Assembly (NCBI RefSeq): GCF_021462225.1
Contig: NC_061811.1
Location: forward strand, 20,610,663 to 20,674,662
DNA from: Girardinichthys multiradiatus
Taxonomy: Eukaryota; Chordata; Actinopteri; Cyprinodontiformes; Goodeidae
Length of the DNA: 64,000 bases
Direction of reading: 5' to 3'
Shown here one piece after another: positions 55,072 through 64,000 of this stretch (the stretch's first letter is position 1; every line of letters begins with the position of its first letter). The notes under the pieces are model-generated. The model saw only the letters and a program-made list of their open reading frames with translations. It had not been told where the DNA came from and made no database searches. Both the position numbers and the translations under genes were made by a program.

Positions 55072-56670
55072 CAGATCCTTCTCAAAACATTAGCATATTG
55101 TGATTAAGTTTATTATTTTCCATAATGTCATGATGAAAATTTAACATTCATATATTTTAGATTCATTGCACACTAACTGAAATATTTCAGGTCTTTTATT
55201 GTCTTAATACGGATGATTTTGGCATACAGCTCATGAAAACCCAAAATTCCTATCTCACAAAATTAGCATATTTCATCCGACCAATAAAAGAAAAGTGTTT
55301 TTAATACAAAAAACGTCAACCTTCAAATAATCATGTACAGTTATGCACTCAATACTTGGTCGGGAATCCTTTTGCAGAAATGACTGCTTCAATACGGCGT
55401 GGCATGGAGGCAATCAGCCTGTGGCACTGCTGAGGTCTTATGGAGGCCCAGGATGCATCGATAGCGGCCTTTAGCTCATCCAGAGTGTTGGGTCTTGAGT
55501 CTCTCAACGTTCTCTTCACAATATGCCACAGATGCTCTATGGGGTTCAGGTCAGGAGAGTTGGCAGGCCAATTGAGCACAGTGATACCATGTAAACCATT
55601 TACCAGTGGTTTTGGCACTGTGAGCAGGTGCCAGGTCGTGCTGAAAAATGAAATCTTCATCTCTATAAAGCTTTTCAGCAGATGGAAGCATGAAGTGCTC
55701 CAAAATCTCCTGATAGCTAGCTGCATTGACCCTGCCCTTGATAAAACACAGTGGACCAACACCAGCAGCTGACACGGCACCCCAGACCATCACTGACTGT
55801 GGGTACTTGACACTGGACTTCTGGCATTTTGGCATTTCCTTCTCCCCAGTCTTCCTCCAGACTCTGGCACCTTGATTTCCGAATGACATGCAGAATTTGC
55901 TTTCATCTGAAAAAAGTACTTTGGACCACTGAGCAACAGTCCAGTGCTGCTTCTCTGTAGCCCAGGTCAGGTGCTTCTGCCGCTGTTTCTGGTTCAAAAG
56001 TGGCTGGGGAATGCGGCACCTGTAGCCCATTTCCTGCACACGCCTGTACACGGTGGCTCTGGATGTTTCTACTCCAGACTCAGTCCACTGCTTCCGCAGG
56101 TCCCCCAAGGTTTGGAATCAGCCCTTCTTCACAATCTTCCTCAGGGTCCGGTCACCTCTTCTCGTTGTGCAGCGTTTTCTGCCACACTTTTTCCTTCCCA
56201 CAGACTTCCCACTGAGGTGCCTTGATACAGCACTCTGGGAACAGCCTATTTGTTCAGAGGTTTCTTTCTGTGTCTTACCCTCTTGCTTGAGGGTGTCAAT
56301 AGTGGCCTTCTGGACAGCAGTCAGGTCGGCAGTCTTACCCATGATTGGGGTTTTGAGTGATGAACCAGGCTGGGAGTTTTAAAGGCCTCAGGAATCTTTT
56401 GCAGGTGTTTAGAGTTAACTCGTTGATTCAGATGATTAGGTTCATAGCTCGTTTAGAGACCCTTTTAATGATATGCTAATTTTGTGAGATAGGAATTTTG
56501 GGTTTTCATGAGCAGTATGCCAAAATCATCCATATTAAGACAATAAAAGACCTGAAATATTTCAGTTAGTGTGCAATGAATCTAAAATATATGAATGTTA
56601 AATTTTCATCATTACATTATGGAAAATAATGAACTTTATCACAATATGCTAATTTTTTGAGAAGGACCTG
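55072..56670 (-). mobile_element. Tc1/mariner element, copy 3
   Basis: 1599 bp between TA 55070-55071 and TA 56671-56672. The left end reads CAGATCCTTCTC (one change from CAGGTCC), and the right end is the normal inverse. It sits in the LINE endonuclease frame, so that VLNT and DKVIIVGYFN join when it is removed. Same family as copies 1 and 2. Confidence 0.95.
55349..56342 (-). pseudogene. Tc1-family transposase, one nonsense and one frameshift, catalytic Asp kept
   Basis: From ATG 56342 the frame is open for 74 residues, then meets TGA (GGC TGA TTC where copy 1 has GGC CAA TTC). It continues to about 55600. There a 5-base deletion at the TGGTCAGTAAACC position (here TGTAAACC) shifts the frame, and the C-terminus follows in the frame of 55780-55349 to the same FPTKY end. 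Two codons (Val-Lys) before PLLNQ are missing in frame. Motifs: SDESKF, FQHDLAPAH (Asp present, CAC GAC) and NPIEHLW (Glu). The catalytic residues are intact but the ORF is broken, the opposite of copies 1 and 2. Confidence 0.9.
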
Positions 56671-58463
56671 TACAGATAAGGTTATTATAGTGGGATATTT
56701 TAACATTCATGTTGACACTGAAAGTGATATTCTAAGTATAGCCTTTAATGCTATCTTAGATTCAATTGGCATTGCTCAAAACATTAACAAATCTACCCAC
56801 CTTTGTCTTCATTCTCTGGACCTTGTGCTGACATCTGGTATTGAGTGTAAAGACATAACAATATTTTCTCACAACCCTGTTCTGTCTGAGCATTTTTTAA
56901 TAACCTTTGAGTTTAATTTAACCGAGTACTCCAAGGCTGAAAGAAAATTTAATTGTAGTATATCACTATCAGAAAATGCTGTAACAACCTTTAAAGAATA
57001 TGTTCCACTTTTAATTTCCTCATTATCACAGAAAAACACAGTGGAGGGCAATAATTTTGTTTCTTCCCCTTCACAAATTGATTCTTTTGATAGTGTTACT
57101 ACATCATTGCGTGGTGCATTAGACAGTGCAGCCCCCTTGAAAAAGAAGGTAATTATTCGTAGGAGGCTGGGTCCCTGGTTTAATTCAGAGCTCCGTACTT
57201 TAAAGCACAATATTAGAAAATAGGAGAGAAAATGACGCTCTACACACCTAGAGGATTCCTACTTAATCTGGAAAAATAGCCTACTGTTGTATAAAAAGAC
57301 ACTTCGCCAAGCTAGAACAGCTTATTTCTCATCATTAATAGAAGAGCACAAGAATAATCCTAGGTTTCTCTTTAGTACAGTTGCTAAACTTACACAGAGT
57401 CATGGCTCTGTTGAGCCATCCATTCCCTTAGCTCTTAGCAGCCATGACTTTATGCGATTCTTCTTAAATAAAATTAATTCTATTAAAAAGAAAATCTTTG
57501 ACATACTCCCGGAGATGATTACTTCATCCTAAGCAAGTGAGACAACATTGGAAATAACTGCAGAACCGGATTTGTGTTTGGACTGTTTTGATCCTGTGGA
57601 GCTTCCTGAGTTATCAGAAATATTAGCTTCTTCTAAACCTTCAACTTGTATGTTAGACCCAATCCCGAATAAATTATTTAAGGAAGTGTTCCCTCTGATT
57701 ACCAGCCCAATTTTAGATATAATTAATCTATCCTTAGTAAATTGATATGTACCACAAGCTTTTAAGGTATCTGTAATTAAACCTTTACTTAAGAAACCTT
57801 TGCTTGATCCAGATGACTTAAAAAATTACAGACCTATATCCAGTCTTCCATTCTTATCTAAAATTCTTGAGAAAATAGTTGCTAATCAAATGTGTGAGCA
57901 TTTACACAGCAATGACCTGTTTGAAGAGTTTCAGTCAGGCTTCAGAGCTCATCATAGTGCTGAAACAGCTCTCCTGAGAGTCACTAATGATGACTGGTTC
58001 TGTTAAATCTCAGTGCTGCATCTGATACAGTCGATCACAATATTCTCTTAGAAAGGCTGGAATATTCTGTAGGGATCAGGGGAACTGCGCTAGGTTGGTT
58101 TGTTCATGTAAATGATAAATCATCTTCAAACTCCAGGGTTAATTGTGGAGTACCACAGGGTTCAGTACTTGGGCCAATTCTCTTTACTACATATATGCTT
58201 CCAATAGGTCAAATTATCAGGCAGCATAGGATAGATTTTCACTGTTATGCTGATGATACTTAGCTTTACTTATCCATAAATCCGGATGAACCCAACCAGT
58301 TAGATAGACTACAAGCATGTCTTGAAGACATAAAAACTTGGATGACTTTAAATGTTCTGCTTCTAAATTCAGACAAGACAGAAGTTGTCGTCTTTGGACC
58401 GGAGTCTTTAAAAAAGAAACTGCTTAGTCAATCACTTAACCTGGATGGCATTAAATTGACCAG

Positions 58464-59732
58464 TCCACTCAGGAAACTGAATCCAACAATGGATAACAGA
58501 GGGCTCTTACGTGTCAGTGGACGACTTAGCCAGTCAAGTCTGGAGCAGAGGGAGAGAAATCCTATTATCTTGCATGGCAATCACCCACCACATAACAACA
58601 CTCCTTGTACGGCACCATCATGAAAAGATTAGCCATCAAGGCAGGCATTTTACAGAGGGTGTGATCAGAGAAAATGGCCTTTGGATAGTAGGAGCAAAAA
58701 GGTGCATTGGTAAAGTTATCAGCAATTGTGTGACCTGCAAAAAGCTCAGAGGAAAGGTTGGAGAACAGCTTATGTGTGACCTACCTGTGGACAGATTGAA
58801 AGTAGAAACTCCTTTCTCAAATGTGGGCATAGACATGTTTGGACCATGGGAGGTTTCTACAAGATGTACACGTGGAGGCCAAGCCAATAGCAAGCGTTGG
58901 GCAATCTTGTTCACCTATCTGTGCATAAGAGCAGTCCACATCGAAGTTGTCGAGGATATGAGCTCTTCTAGTTTCATCAACGCACTAAGGCGTTTTTTGC
59001 TCTCCGTGGCCCAGAAAAGCAACTTCGTTCAGACTGTGGCACTAATTGTATTGGTGCCTTTAAAGAAATGAGGTCAAACATTGCACAGGAGGAAAAGATA
59101 CAAGGCTTCCTGCAGGACCAAGGATGTGACTGGGTCTTCAACCCACCCCATTCATCTCACATGGGTGGGGCATGGGAACACATGATAGGAATGGAAAGAC
59201 ATATCCTTGACTGTATGCTACTGCAAGCCAGTTGCATTCGACTCACTCATGAAATTCTGACCACATTTCTAGCAGAAGTCACAGCTATTCTAAATGCTCG
59301 TCCTCTAACTCCAGTCTCCTCGGATCCGGAGTATCCTCACATTCTATCACCCACCATGCTTCTCACACAGAAGAGCTGCTTTCCTCCACCTTTCTCCACC
59401 AGCATTGACCCAAGAGAAATGTTAAAGAGCCAGTGGAAACGTGTACAGTTTCTGGCTGATGATTTCTAGAATAGATGGTGAAAGGAGTACCTTTGCACTC
59501 TGCAGTCTCTGCCAAAATGGCAGCATAAACAACCTGATATTAAAGAAGGGGATGTGATCCTCCTTAAAGAAAAACAAGCCAGGAGGAATGAATGGCCAAT
59601 GGGTGTGGTTGCCAAACCTGTTCCCAGTCAAGATGGACTTGTAAGGAAGGTTGAGGTCAAGGTTGTCCAGCATGGTAAAACTAAAACTTATTACAGACCA
59701 ATTTCAGAAATAGTTTTTCTTTTGCATCCTTA
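58464..59732 (+). pseudogene. BEL/Pao integrase, frameshifted
   Basis: The HHCC region spans two frames: HHHEKISHQGRHFTEG followed by CVTCKKLRG. The core starts PFSNVGIDMFGPW (first Asp) and runs through KRWAILFTYLCIRAVHIEVV and SSFINALRRFL. A frameshift near 58990-59070 falls at the second Asp block (RSDxGTNF is disrupted). Then comes NPPHSSHMGGAWEHMIG with Glu, ILTTFLAEVTAILNARPL and the C-terminal QPDIKEGDVILLKEKQARRN ... PVSEVVLL-like end (YYRPISEIVFLLH). A TAG at 59467 and the frameshift destroy it. These motifs are diagnostic for Pao/BEL rather than gypsy. Confidence 0.85.
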
Positions 59733-59780
59733 AGTTAGAGAACATTGTTTGTGGTATCTTGAGTGATACCAAACGGGGAG

Positions 59781-60390
59781 TGTTTCGGGCTTTCAACCCT
59801 AAGTAGCTGCTGTTCCTTTAAGACTTTCAGTAGATGGCAAGGAACAAGGAAGTGATGACACTAGAAGTGTGAGAAGCCAGGAAAACTGGCAAGAAGGATG
59901 GAGTTTTCCACGAGTTTACCATCGCTTGCAATCCTGTGGTTTTAGACCTCATAAAGGCATTCCCTGTAAGTAATATGTTTCATAAGAAGTATATCTTTGT
60001 TATTTCTGCATTTTGAGGTATTTGTGTTTGTAATAATAATATATTAGGCAGCACATTACGGGATTCAAGCAGGTGATGTGTGAGTTATTCAGTTAAATGT
60101 ACCTAAATTATCAATCGTACTAATTTGAATTGTATGTGAAGATTATATTTGTGTTGCAAATGTATTATTGGATGGAAGATCACATTTTTACTCTATGTAA
60201 AAATGCTGGCAGCGTATGTTAAAAATCTTTGTTCAGACATGCCTATATTTGATGTACTGAACCCACTGTGTATTTACAGTTCTGTGTATCTGTATTTCAG
60301 TTTCACACCGTTCACATTATAAAGACTCTCAAGTTCGACTGGGTATCCTGGACTTATTTTGTGTAGGTGTTTAGCTTGCTGGATAGCCAA
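59781..60390 (+). repeat. BEL/Pao 3' LTR
   Basis: Starts TGTTTCGGGCTTTCAACCC immediately after the polypurine tract, the usual BEL start. It runs about 610 bp. It contains CTGTAAGT near 59967 and a pyrimidine tract plus TTTCAG near 60300, which look like splice donor and acceptor; that is inference only. The exact 3' end is uncertain because the LINE sequence resumes without a visible target duplication. Confidence 0.65.
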
Positions 60391-61398
60391 AAGAGAGATT
60401 TCTGCAAGGCCAGTACACAGACACCCTGTCTACTTTTAAGGCTAGGCTTAAAACTTTCCTTTTTGATAAAGCTTATAGTTAGAGTGGCTTAGGTTATCCT
60501 GAGCTATCTCTGTAGTTATGCTGCTATAGGCTTAGGCTGCTGGAGGACATAATGACCACTTTCACCCTCTTCGCTACATTCTCACACTACTCTCTAATTC
60601 TGCATTATTTGCTGTTAATTCAGCTTTTAACTTTATGTTCTCTCTCTTTTCTCTTCCTAGAAGCTACACCTGGCCTGACTGTGTCTACCTGTGACACCTT
60701 TCTGGAGAGGGGCATCGTCCAAGCTTCTGCTGGCAACAACTTAATGCTCATCCTCTACCGATGATCCACATGGCCTGGCCCTGTCTTTCAGTGTTTAACC
60801 CTTTCTCTCTCCTAGACATGGACATTGCCTGAGTTCTACTGTGACTAACTCTATGTGCTTTCTTTCAGACTCTAACCTTGAAAACGGGCTCAGAGTTTAA
60901 CTGTTCGTTCTTTCTAGATGAAACGACTAAAGGAGCTACATCCATTAACATTTTCCTTCCCATAGAAAGTACTCCTGGATCAGTGCTTCTATGTTATTTT
61001 TGTGTCTCTGCTCTGTTCTCTCAAACCCCCAGTCGGTCGTGGCAGATGGCCGCTCACACTGAGCCTGGTTCTGCTGGAGGTTTCTTCCTGTTAAAAGGGA
61101 GTTTTTCCTCTCCACTGTCAGTATGAGGGATTGCTGCAAAGTCAACGCCAGTGACTGTCCACTGTCTCTAAATGCTCATCCAGGAGGAGTTAATGCTGCA
61201 AGTCACTGACTCGATCCAAACTGCTGGGTTTCCTTTGATAGAAAAACTTTTCGTCAAATTTGAATAAATAACTGAATCTGACTGCACTGTTCAATGATTA
61301 GGTTTAATTGGAATGTATATACCTGACTTTTGTGAAGTGCCTTGAGGCAACATGTGTTGTGAATTGGTGCTATGTAAATAAACTGAATTGAATTCAAA
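60391..61398 (+). mobile_element. LINE 3' UTR (continuation of 53291)
   Basis: Resumes with CAGTACACAGACACCCTGTC and a short coding end, then the conserved noncoding 3' UTR with AGTCGGTCGTGGCAGATGGCCG (60950-61060 region) and the terminal CTATGTAAATAAACTGAATTG. It matches the inverse copy at 20238-20780 closely. The repeated ORF (60878-61126) is noncoding UTR. Confidence 0.85.
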
Positions 61399-61450
61399 GA
61401 CAAACAACAACGGATGTCATACACTCACTCACACTATACTCTATACTCCC

Positions 61451-61600
61451 AGGTCCAGGTGCCGATACCTCCTGGGTCCGGGGGCTGGTTGTCCCTATGG
61501 GGTATCGGCAACTGGGTCCGGGGGCTGGTTGTACCTATGGGGTATTGGTCAAGGTGCCGATACTCCATAGGGACAACCAGCCCCCCGGACCCAGGAGGTG
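61451..61600. repeat. Tripartite GC-rich repeat: two direct copies and one inverted copy
   Basis: Unit A (61467-61510: CCTCCTGGGTCCGGGGGCTG, then GTTGTCCCTATGGGG) is followed by a slightly different direct copy A2 (61511-61548, with GTACCTATGGGG). The inverse A' (61555-61599) comes next. A and A' pair over about 43 bases with one indel. The outer edges also contain GGTGCCGATAC and GGTATCGGCA, a second small inverse. Much GC-richer than its surroundings, immediately 3' of the LINE end. Confidence 0.85.
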
Positions 61601-62949
61601 GTCCCTCCATGGGTAGAGAAAGGCAGAATCATTCTTTTCTCAGAAATGGATGGTTTTTCCTCTTTTTCTCTGCGCTCTGCCAACTTGTTTCTACTTTTCT
61701 CATGGCACATCACAATTTTCAATCCAAAAACCAAACATAACATAAGTTTACAACATTGTATCTTTTCTAACCTTTAAGTGATTTTGATGTATATATGCCT
61801 CTAGGTTTATAAGTAAGTTTATAAGTACAAACTGAAACTTTTTTATAACCTTTCCAAACAGTTTCATACGCTATGCATTTCAGTTTGAAAATAGCTTTCT
61901 TTTAACCTCCTTTGCAAAAATAATTCTCCTAAAATAAGTTTTCCACTCGTGTTTGGAGCCCCAGAGACATATATTTCCTCTCTCACTCATGACAAACAAC
62001 AGAAGTGTTTGTTCTGTTTTTGTAAACACTGCAGAGCCTGTCTGAATCATGCGTTGTAGTAATAAGTTGTTGGTGAGGCACGGCGGTGTCTGAGAGCGGA
62101 CAGGTTCCCTATCTGTATTGTCATCCACGAAAGCATCATGTGAAGCATTGTGTGGAAAATTGCCTGCACTGCTGCTGAGTGGAGAGTCTATTGTCATGGC
62201 ACATGCTTCTACTCAAGATGGAAAATGAGTTTCAGTCTTGTTGAGCAAAATATTGAAAGACTTACACAGCAGTTTGGATGCAGACAAAGTCTATCTTTCT
62301 ACTTCTTCAGAGATGGACAAGAAACCACAGCTTTCAGGTCTGATGTTATTTCAGGTTCTGAAAGCTTTTCGCCTTTATTTTGCTTCAGAATACCAAATGT
62401 ATTGAAAATAACATGAATGCTATACACGCTTTTGGTATTCGGTCAATTTTCATGTCTCCTAATGACTTAGAATTAGTTTGATTGAGCTTTCCAAAACTCA
62501 TCTGTCACTTTCGGTTTCACTCTAAACAGAAACAATTATGTAAATTTGCACAGTAATACCCATAAAGGCTCTGTTGTGTCCTTGCTTGACTGGTTGGGGA
62601 AACCAGGTTTTCTTCATGCACTGAAAAATGCAAACATCAACAACTTGTTATGCTGGTGGTAATTTCATGGAAGATAATTTGATTATCAACAATCATATAG
62701 AGTGGCAATTAAACCCTTATTAAAATAAGTTGAAAATGTACTTTTTAGCCCATTTACATTGTTTTAATTTAGTCCAAACAAGGACGATAAAAATCAGGCT
62801 TCTTTAGCCCATTTGATTAACCCTAACTTATGTTTAACCTCATTCAGACATAGTTTAGGCAAAAAGCAATGTTGTCTTTTCTACTATATGTAGCTCCAAT
62901 GATGTTTAGCTTGGAGGGTAGGATTTTGTCATGCTCTGTAGTTAGTCCC
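61601..62949. other. Unassigned DNA
   Basis: No recognisable coding region or element. The ORFs at 61880-62197 and 62150-62416 show no motifs. Confidence 0.4.
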
Positions 62950-63230
62950 ATTAAGTATAACAGAGTTGTTTTCTAACTTTGCAGTTTGGAGACCAAAATA
63001 ATGACAACCATCTTTTTTGCATTAAGGTGGAGAAATTTGTGCCCTGTCCACTTATTACTATTATAGACACACATACTCGGTGACTGCAAGGTTGTGTGGA
63101 TTTACCTTGTAAAAGAAAGTGAAAGCAGCATGTCATCAGCAAATAACTTTCCATTTTTGCTTCATTTTTTACCATATGCTTACTGATAACTCTGAATAAT
63201 TTCTCCAAAGGCAACATCAATTCTCTGTTT
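62950..63230 (-). mobile_element. L1-type LINE RT relic
   Basis: On the minus strand, one frame at 63150-63115 gives LFADDMLLSL, the catalytic motif of L1/Tx1-type RTs (SLFADDMLL). The upstream block in a neighbouring frame (LPLEKLFRVI) resembles the PLAxAIR helix preceding it. Stops are frequent and only about 90 codons are visible. Confidence 0.45.
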
Positions 63231-64000
63231 TTTTTAGTGTGATCTGAAATTGTTACTGCATAATGTTGAAAGTTTCATAAAAATAAGTTTTCTCCTTGCG
63301 CTAGAATGGATGAATAGAGATGTTTGCTAACTTGTATTAAATAAGCCTTTAACAATCAGATTAACTTGTTTTAGCCGCTAAACTAGAAATTTTGAATCAA
63401 ACCTATGAAGCCTTTTGAGTAATGACTCATTTTGTGTTTACCTGGTGGAACACAGTACGTCTCTGGGAGAGCAGTAAACACACACCAGATGCCACAAAGA
63501 GCTGTTTTGCACTGGAATTAGTTTCTACTTTCTTTAAATGCCGCATTGATGGCTGTTGGGAAAATATTATATTCCACTGGAGAAATATAATGGCTGCAAA
63601 CGGAGACAAATGTGCACCGTTAACTCTCTATGTTGGCTTATTGATTTGCATGCAAACAAGGGTCTTTCTTTTTTTTCCCTGGATTTTCATTTTGAGGCAG
63701 TGGAAAACAGCTGGGGTTCTTCCTACAGTATTCACTGGCTAGATGTTTCCCTGGCCTCTGGCATTTTAACCTCACAGGTTTTCAGTATGTGGTCTGAAAG
63801 GTTAGAGAAAGACTTGTCACAATGTGCTTTCAGGGTATCTCTTAGGACACAGTGGTTCCCTGAGAATGGAATATCTTGTCCCAGCAGGAAATACTGATAG
63901 CCTGTCTGACACAGCTGACCTCATCACCACCGTAATGTAATGAAAGTCACAAATGATCAGCTCCTGGATTTTGGGGGAGAATGGCTGAAATGGAAAGCAG
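63231..64000. other. Unassigned DNA to window edge
   Basis: Nothing recognised. Overlapping ORFs at 63422-63742 and 63556-63897 are hydrophobic and lack motifs. Confidence 0.4.

Larger units (their letters stand above)
54600..58463 (+). pseudogene. LINE ORF2: endonuclease and reverse transcriptase, interrupted and decayed
   Basis: Endonuclease start at 54660-54825 ([15 protein letters not shown] with the metal-binding Glu). It resumes after the Tc1 at 56671 with KVIIVGYFNIHVDTES (family GDFNIH, here Tyr for Asp), HSLDLVLTSG and VLSEHFLITF (SEH for SDH). RT: 57800-57990 gives NYRPISSLPFLSKILEK and EFQSGFRAHHSAETAL, then frameshifts. GVPQGSVLGP appears near 58150 in shifted frame, and YADDT at 58246-58260 is followed immediately by TAG. 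The thumb region begins (ETEVVVFGPE) and is cut at 58463 by BEL/Pao sequence. At least six stops. Confidence 0.82.
58464..60390 (+). mobile_element. BEL/Pao LTR retrotransposon, 3' part (integrase plus 3' LTR)
   Basis: Starts abruptly in the pol linker (PLRKLNPTMDNRGLLRVSGRL), directly joined to LINE RT coding. It contains the integrase, a polypurine tract (AAACGGGGAG, 59771-59780) and an LTR. Gag, protease, RT, RNase H and the 5' LTR are absent. The LINE resumes at about 60391 with its 3' UTR, and the LINE RT C-terminus (roughly 0.7 kb) is missing. This is therefore insertion followed by a deletion spanning the junction, or a chimeric rearrangement. Confidence 0.85.
53291..61398 (+). mobile_element. 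CR1/L2-type LINE with esterase ORF1, interrupted twice
   Basis: Order on the plus strand: 5' UTR, ORF1 (53565-54490), ORF2 endonuclease and RT (54600-58463), and 3' UTR ending in TGAATTGAATT at 61398. Tc1 copy 3 is at 55072-56670. A BEL/Pao fragment (58464 to about 60390) replaces the RT C-terminus. The 3' UTR matches the inverse copy at 20238-20780. Many stops in both ORFs make it defunct. Without the insertions it would be about 4.6 kb, near full length. It is a different family from the minus-strand LINE at 4990-10390, though both belong to the same broad group. Confidence 0.85.

Noticed and set aside
60878..61145. ORFs on both strands matching those at 20341-20692
   Set aside because: They are the conserved noncoding 3' UTR of one LINE family seen in two copies.

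Overview
The window looks like gene-poor nuclear DNA from a ray-finned fish, probably a percomorph. A cyprinodontiform is possible, but that rests only on general familiarity with the repeat families. I found no host gene, tRNA, rRNA or CRISPR array that I can support. Nearly everything recognisable is a transposable element: Tc1/mariner DNA transposons, CR1/L2-type LINEs, L1-type scraps, Ty3/gypsy and BEL/Pao LTR elements, solo LTRs, a tRNA-like SINE, and an unidentified retroposon with a small membrane-protein-like ORF. Between these lie AT-rich stretches in which I see nothing.

Layout. 1-907: 3' end of a LINE with a (TATC)n tail. 3.8-4.7 kb: an unassigned minus-strand ORF beside an AT-rich inverted repeat. 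5.0-10.4 kb: one minus-strand CR1/L2-type LINE split by two insertions. The first is the membrane-ORF retroposon (6215-7410). The second is a SINE with a 12-bp target duplication (7891-9832), which itself holds a 1610-bp Tc1 element at a TA site. 10.6-11.6 kb: a solo LTR with a 5-bp duplication nested in an older LTR-like repeat. 14.1-18.5 kb: a minus-strand Ty3/gypsy element lacking its reverse transcriptase core and with unequal LTRs. 19.4-21.2 kb: a candidate ERV-like LTR carrying a LINE 3' end. 25.9-27.4 kb: a decayed gag-like region.

29.7-33.5 kb: a Tc1 relic, a second Tc1 copy with an uninterrupted ORF, an L1 scrap and a truncated Tc1 of another family. 35.3-36.0 kb: a solo LTR with perfect duplication GTATC. 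38.4-50.3 kb: LINE ends, several decayed Tc1 relics, a second copy of the membrane-ORF retroposon (46.0-46.9 kb) and several perfect hairpins. 52.6-61.4 kb: a plus-strand LINE with an esterase-type ORF1 and an EN/RT ORF2. It is interrupted by a third Tc1 copy and by a BEL/Pao integrase plus 3' LTR that replaces the LINE C-terminus. 61.4-64 kb: a tripartite GC-rich repeat and an L1 reverse-transcriptase relic.

There is no operon logic here. The information lies in the order of insertions (LINE, then SINE, then Tc1), in the inactivating lesions, and in a few structures that known families do not explain. The best candidate for something undescribed is the two-copy retroposon whose shared ORF predicts a single-pass membrane protein of about 106 residues. 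All family assignments come from reading motifs by eye; no database search was run.
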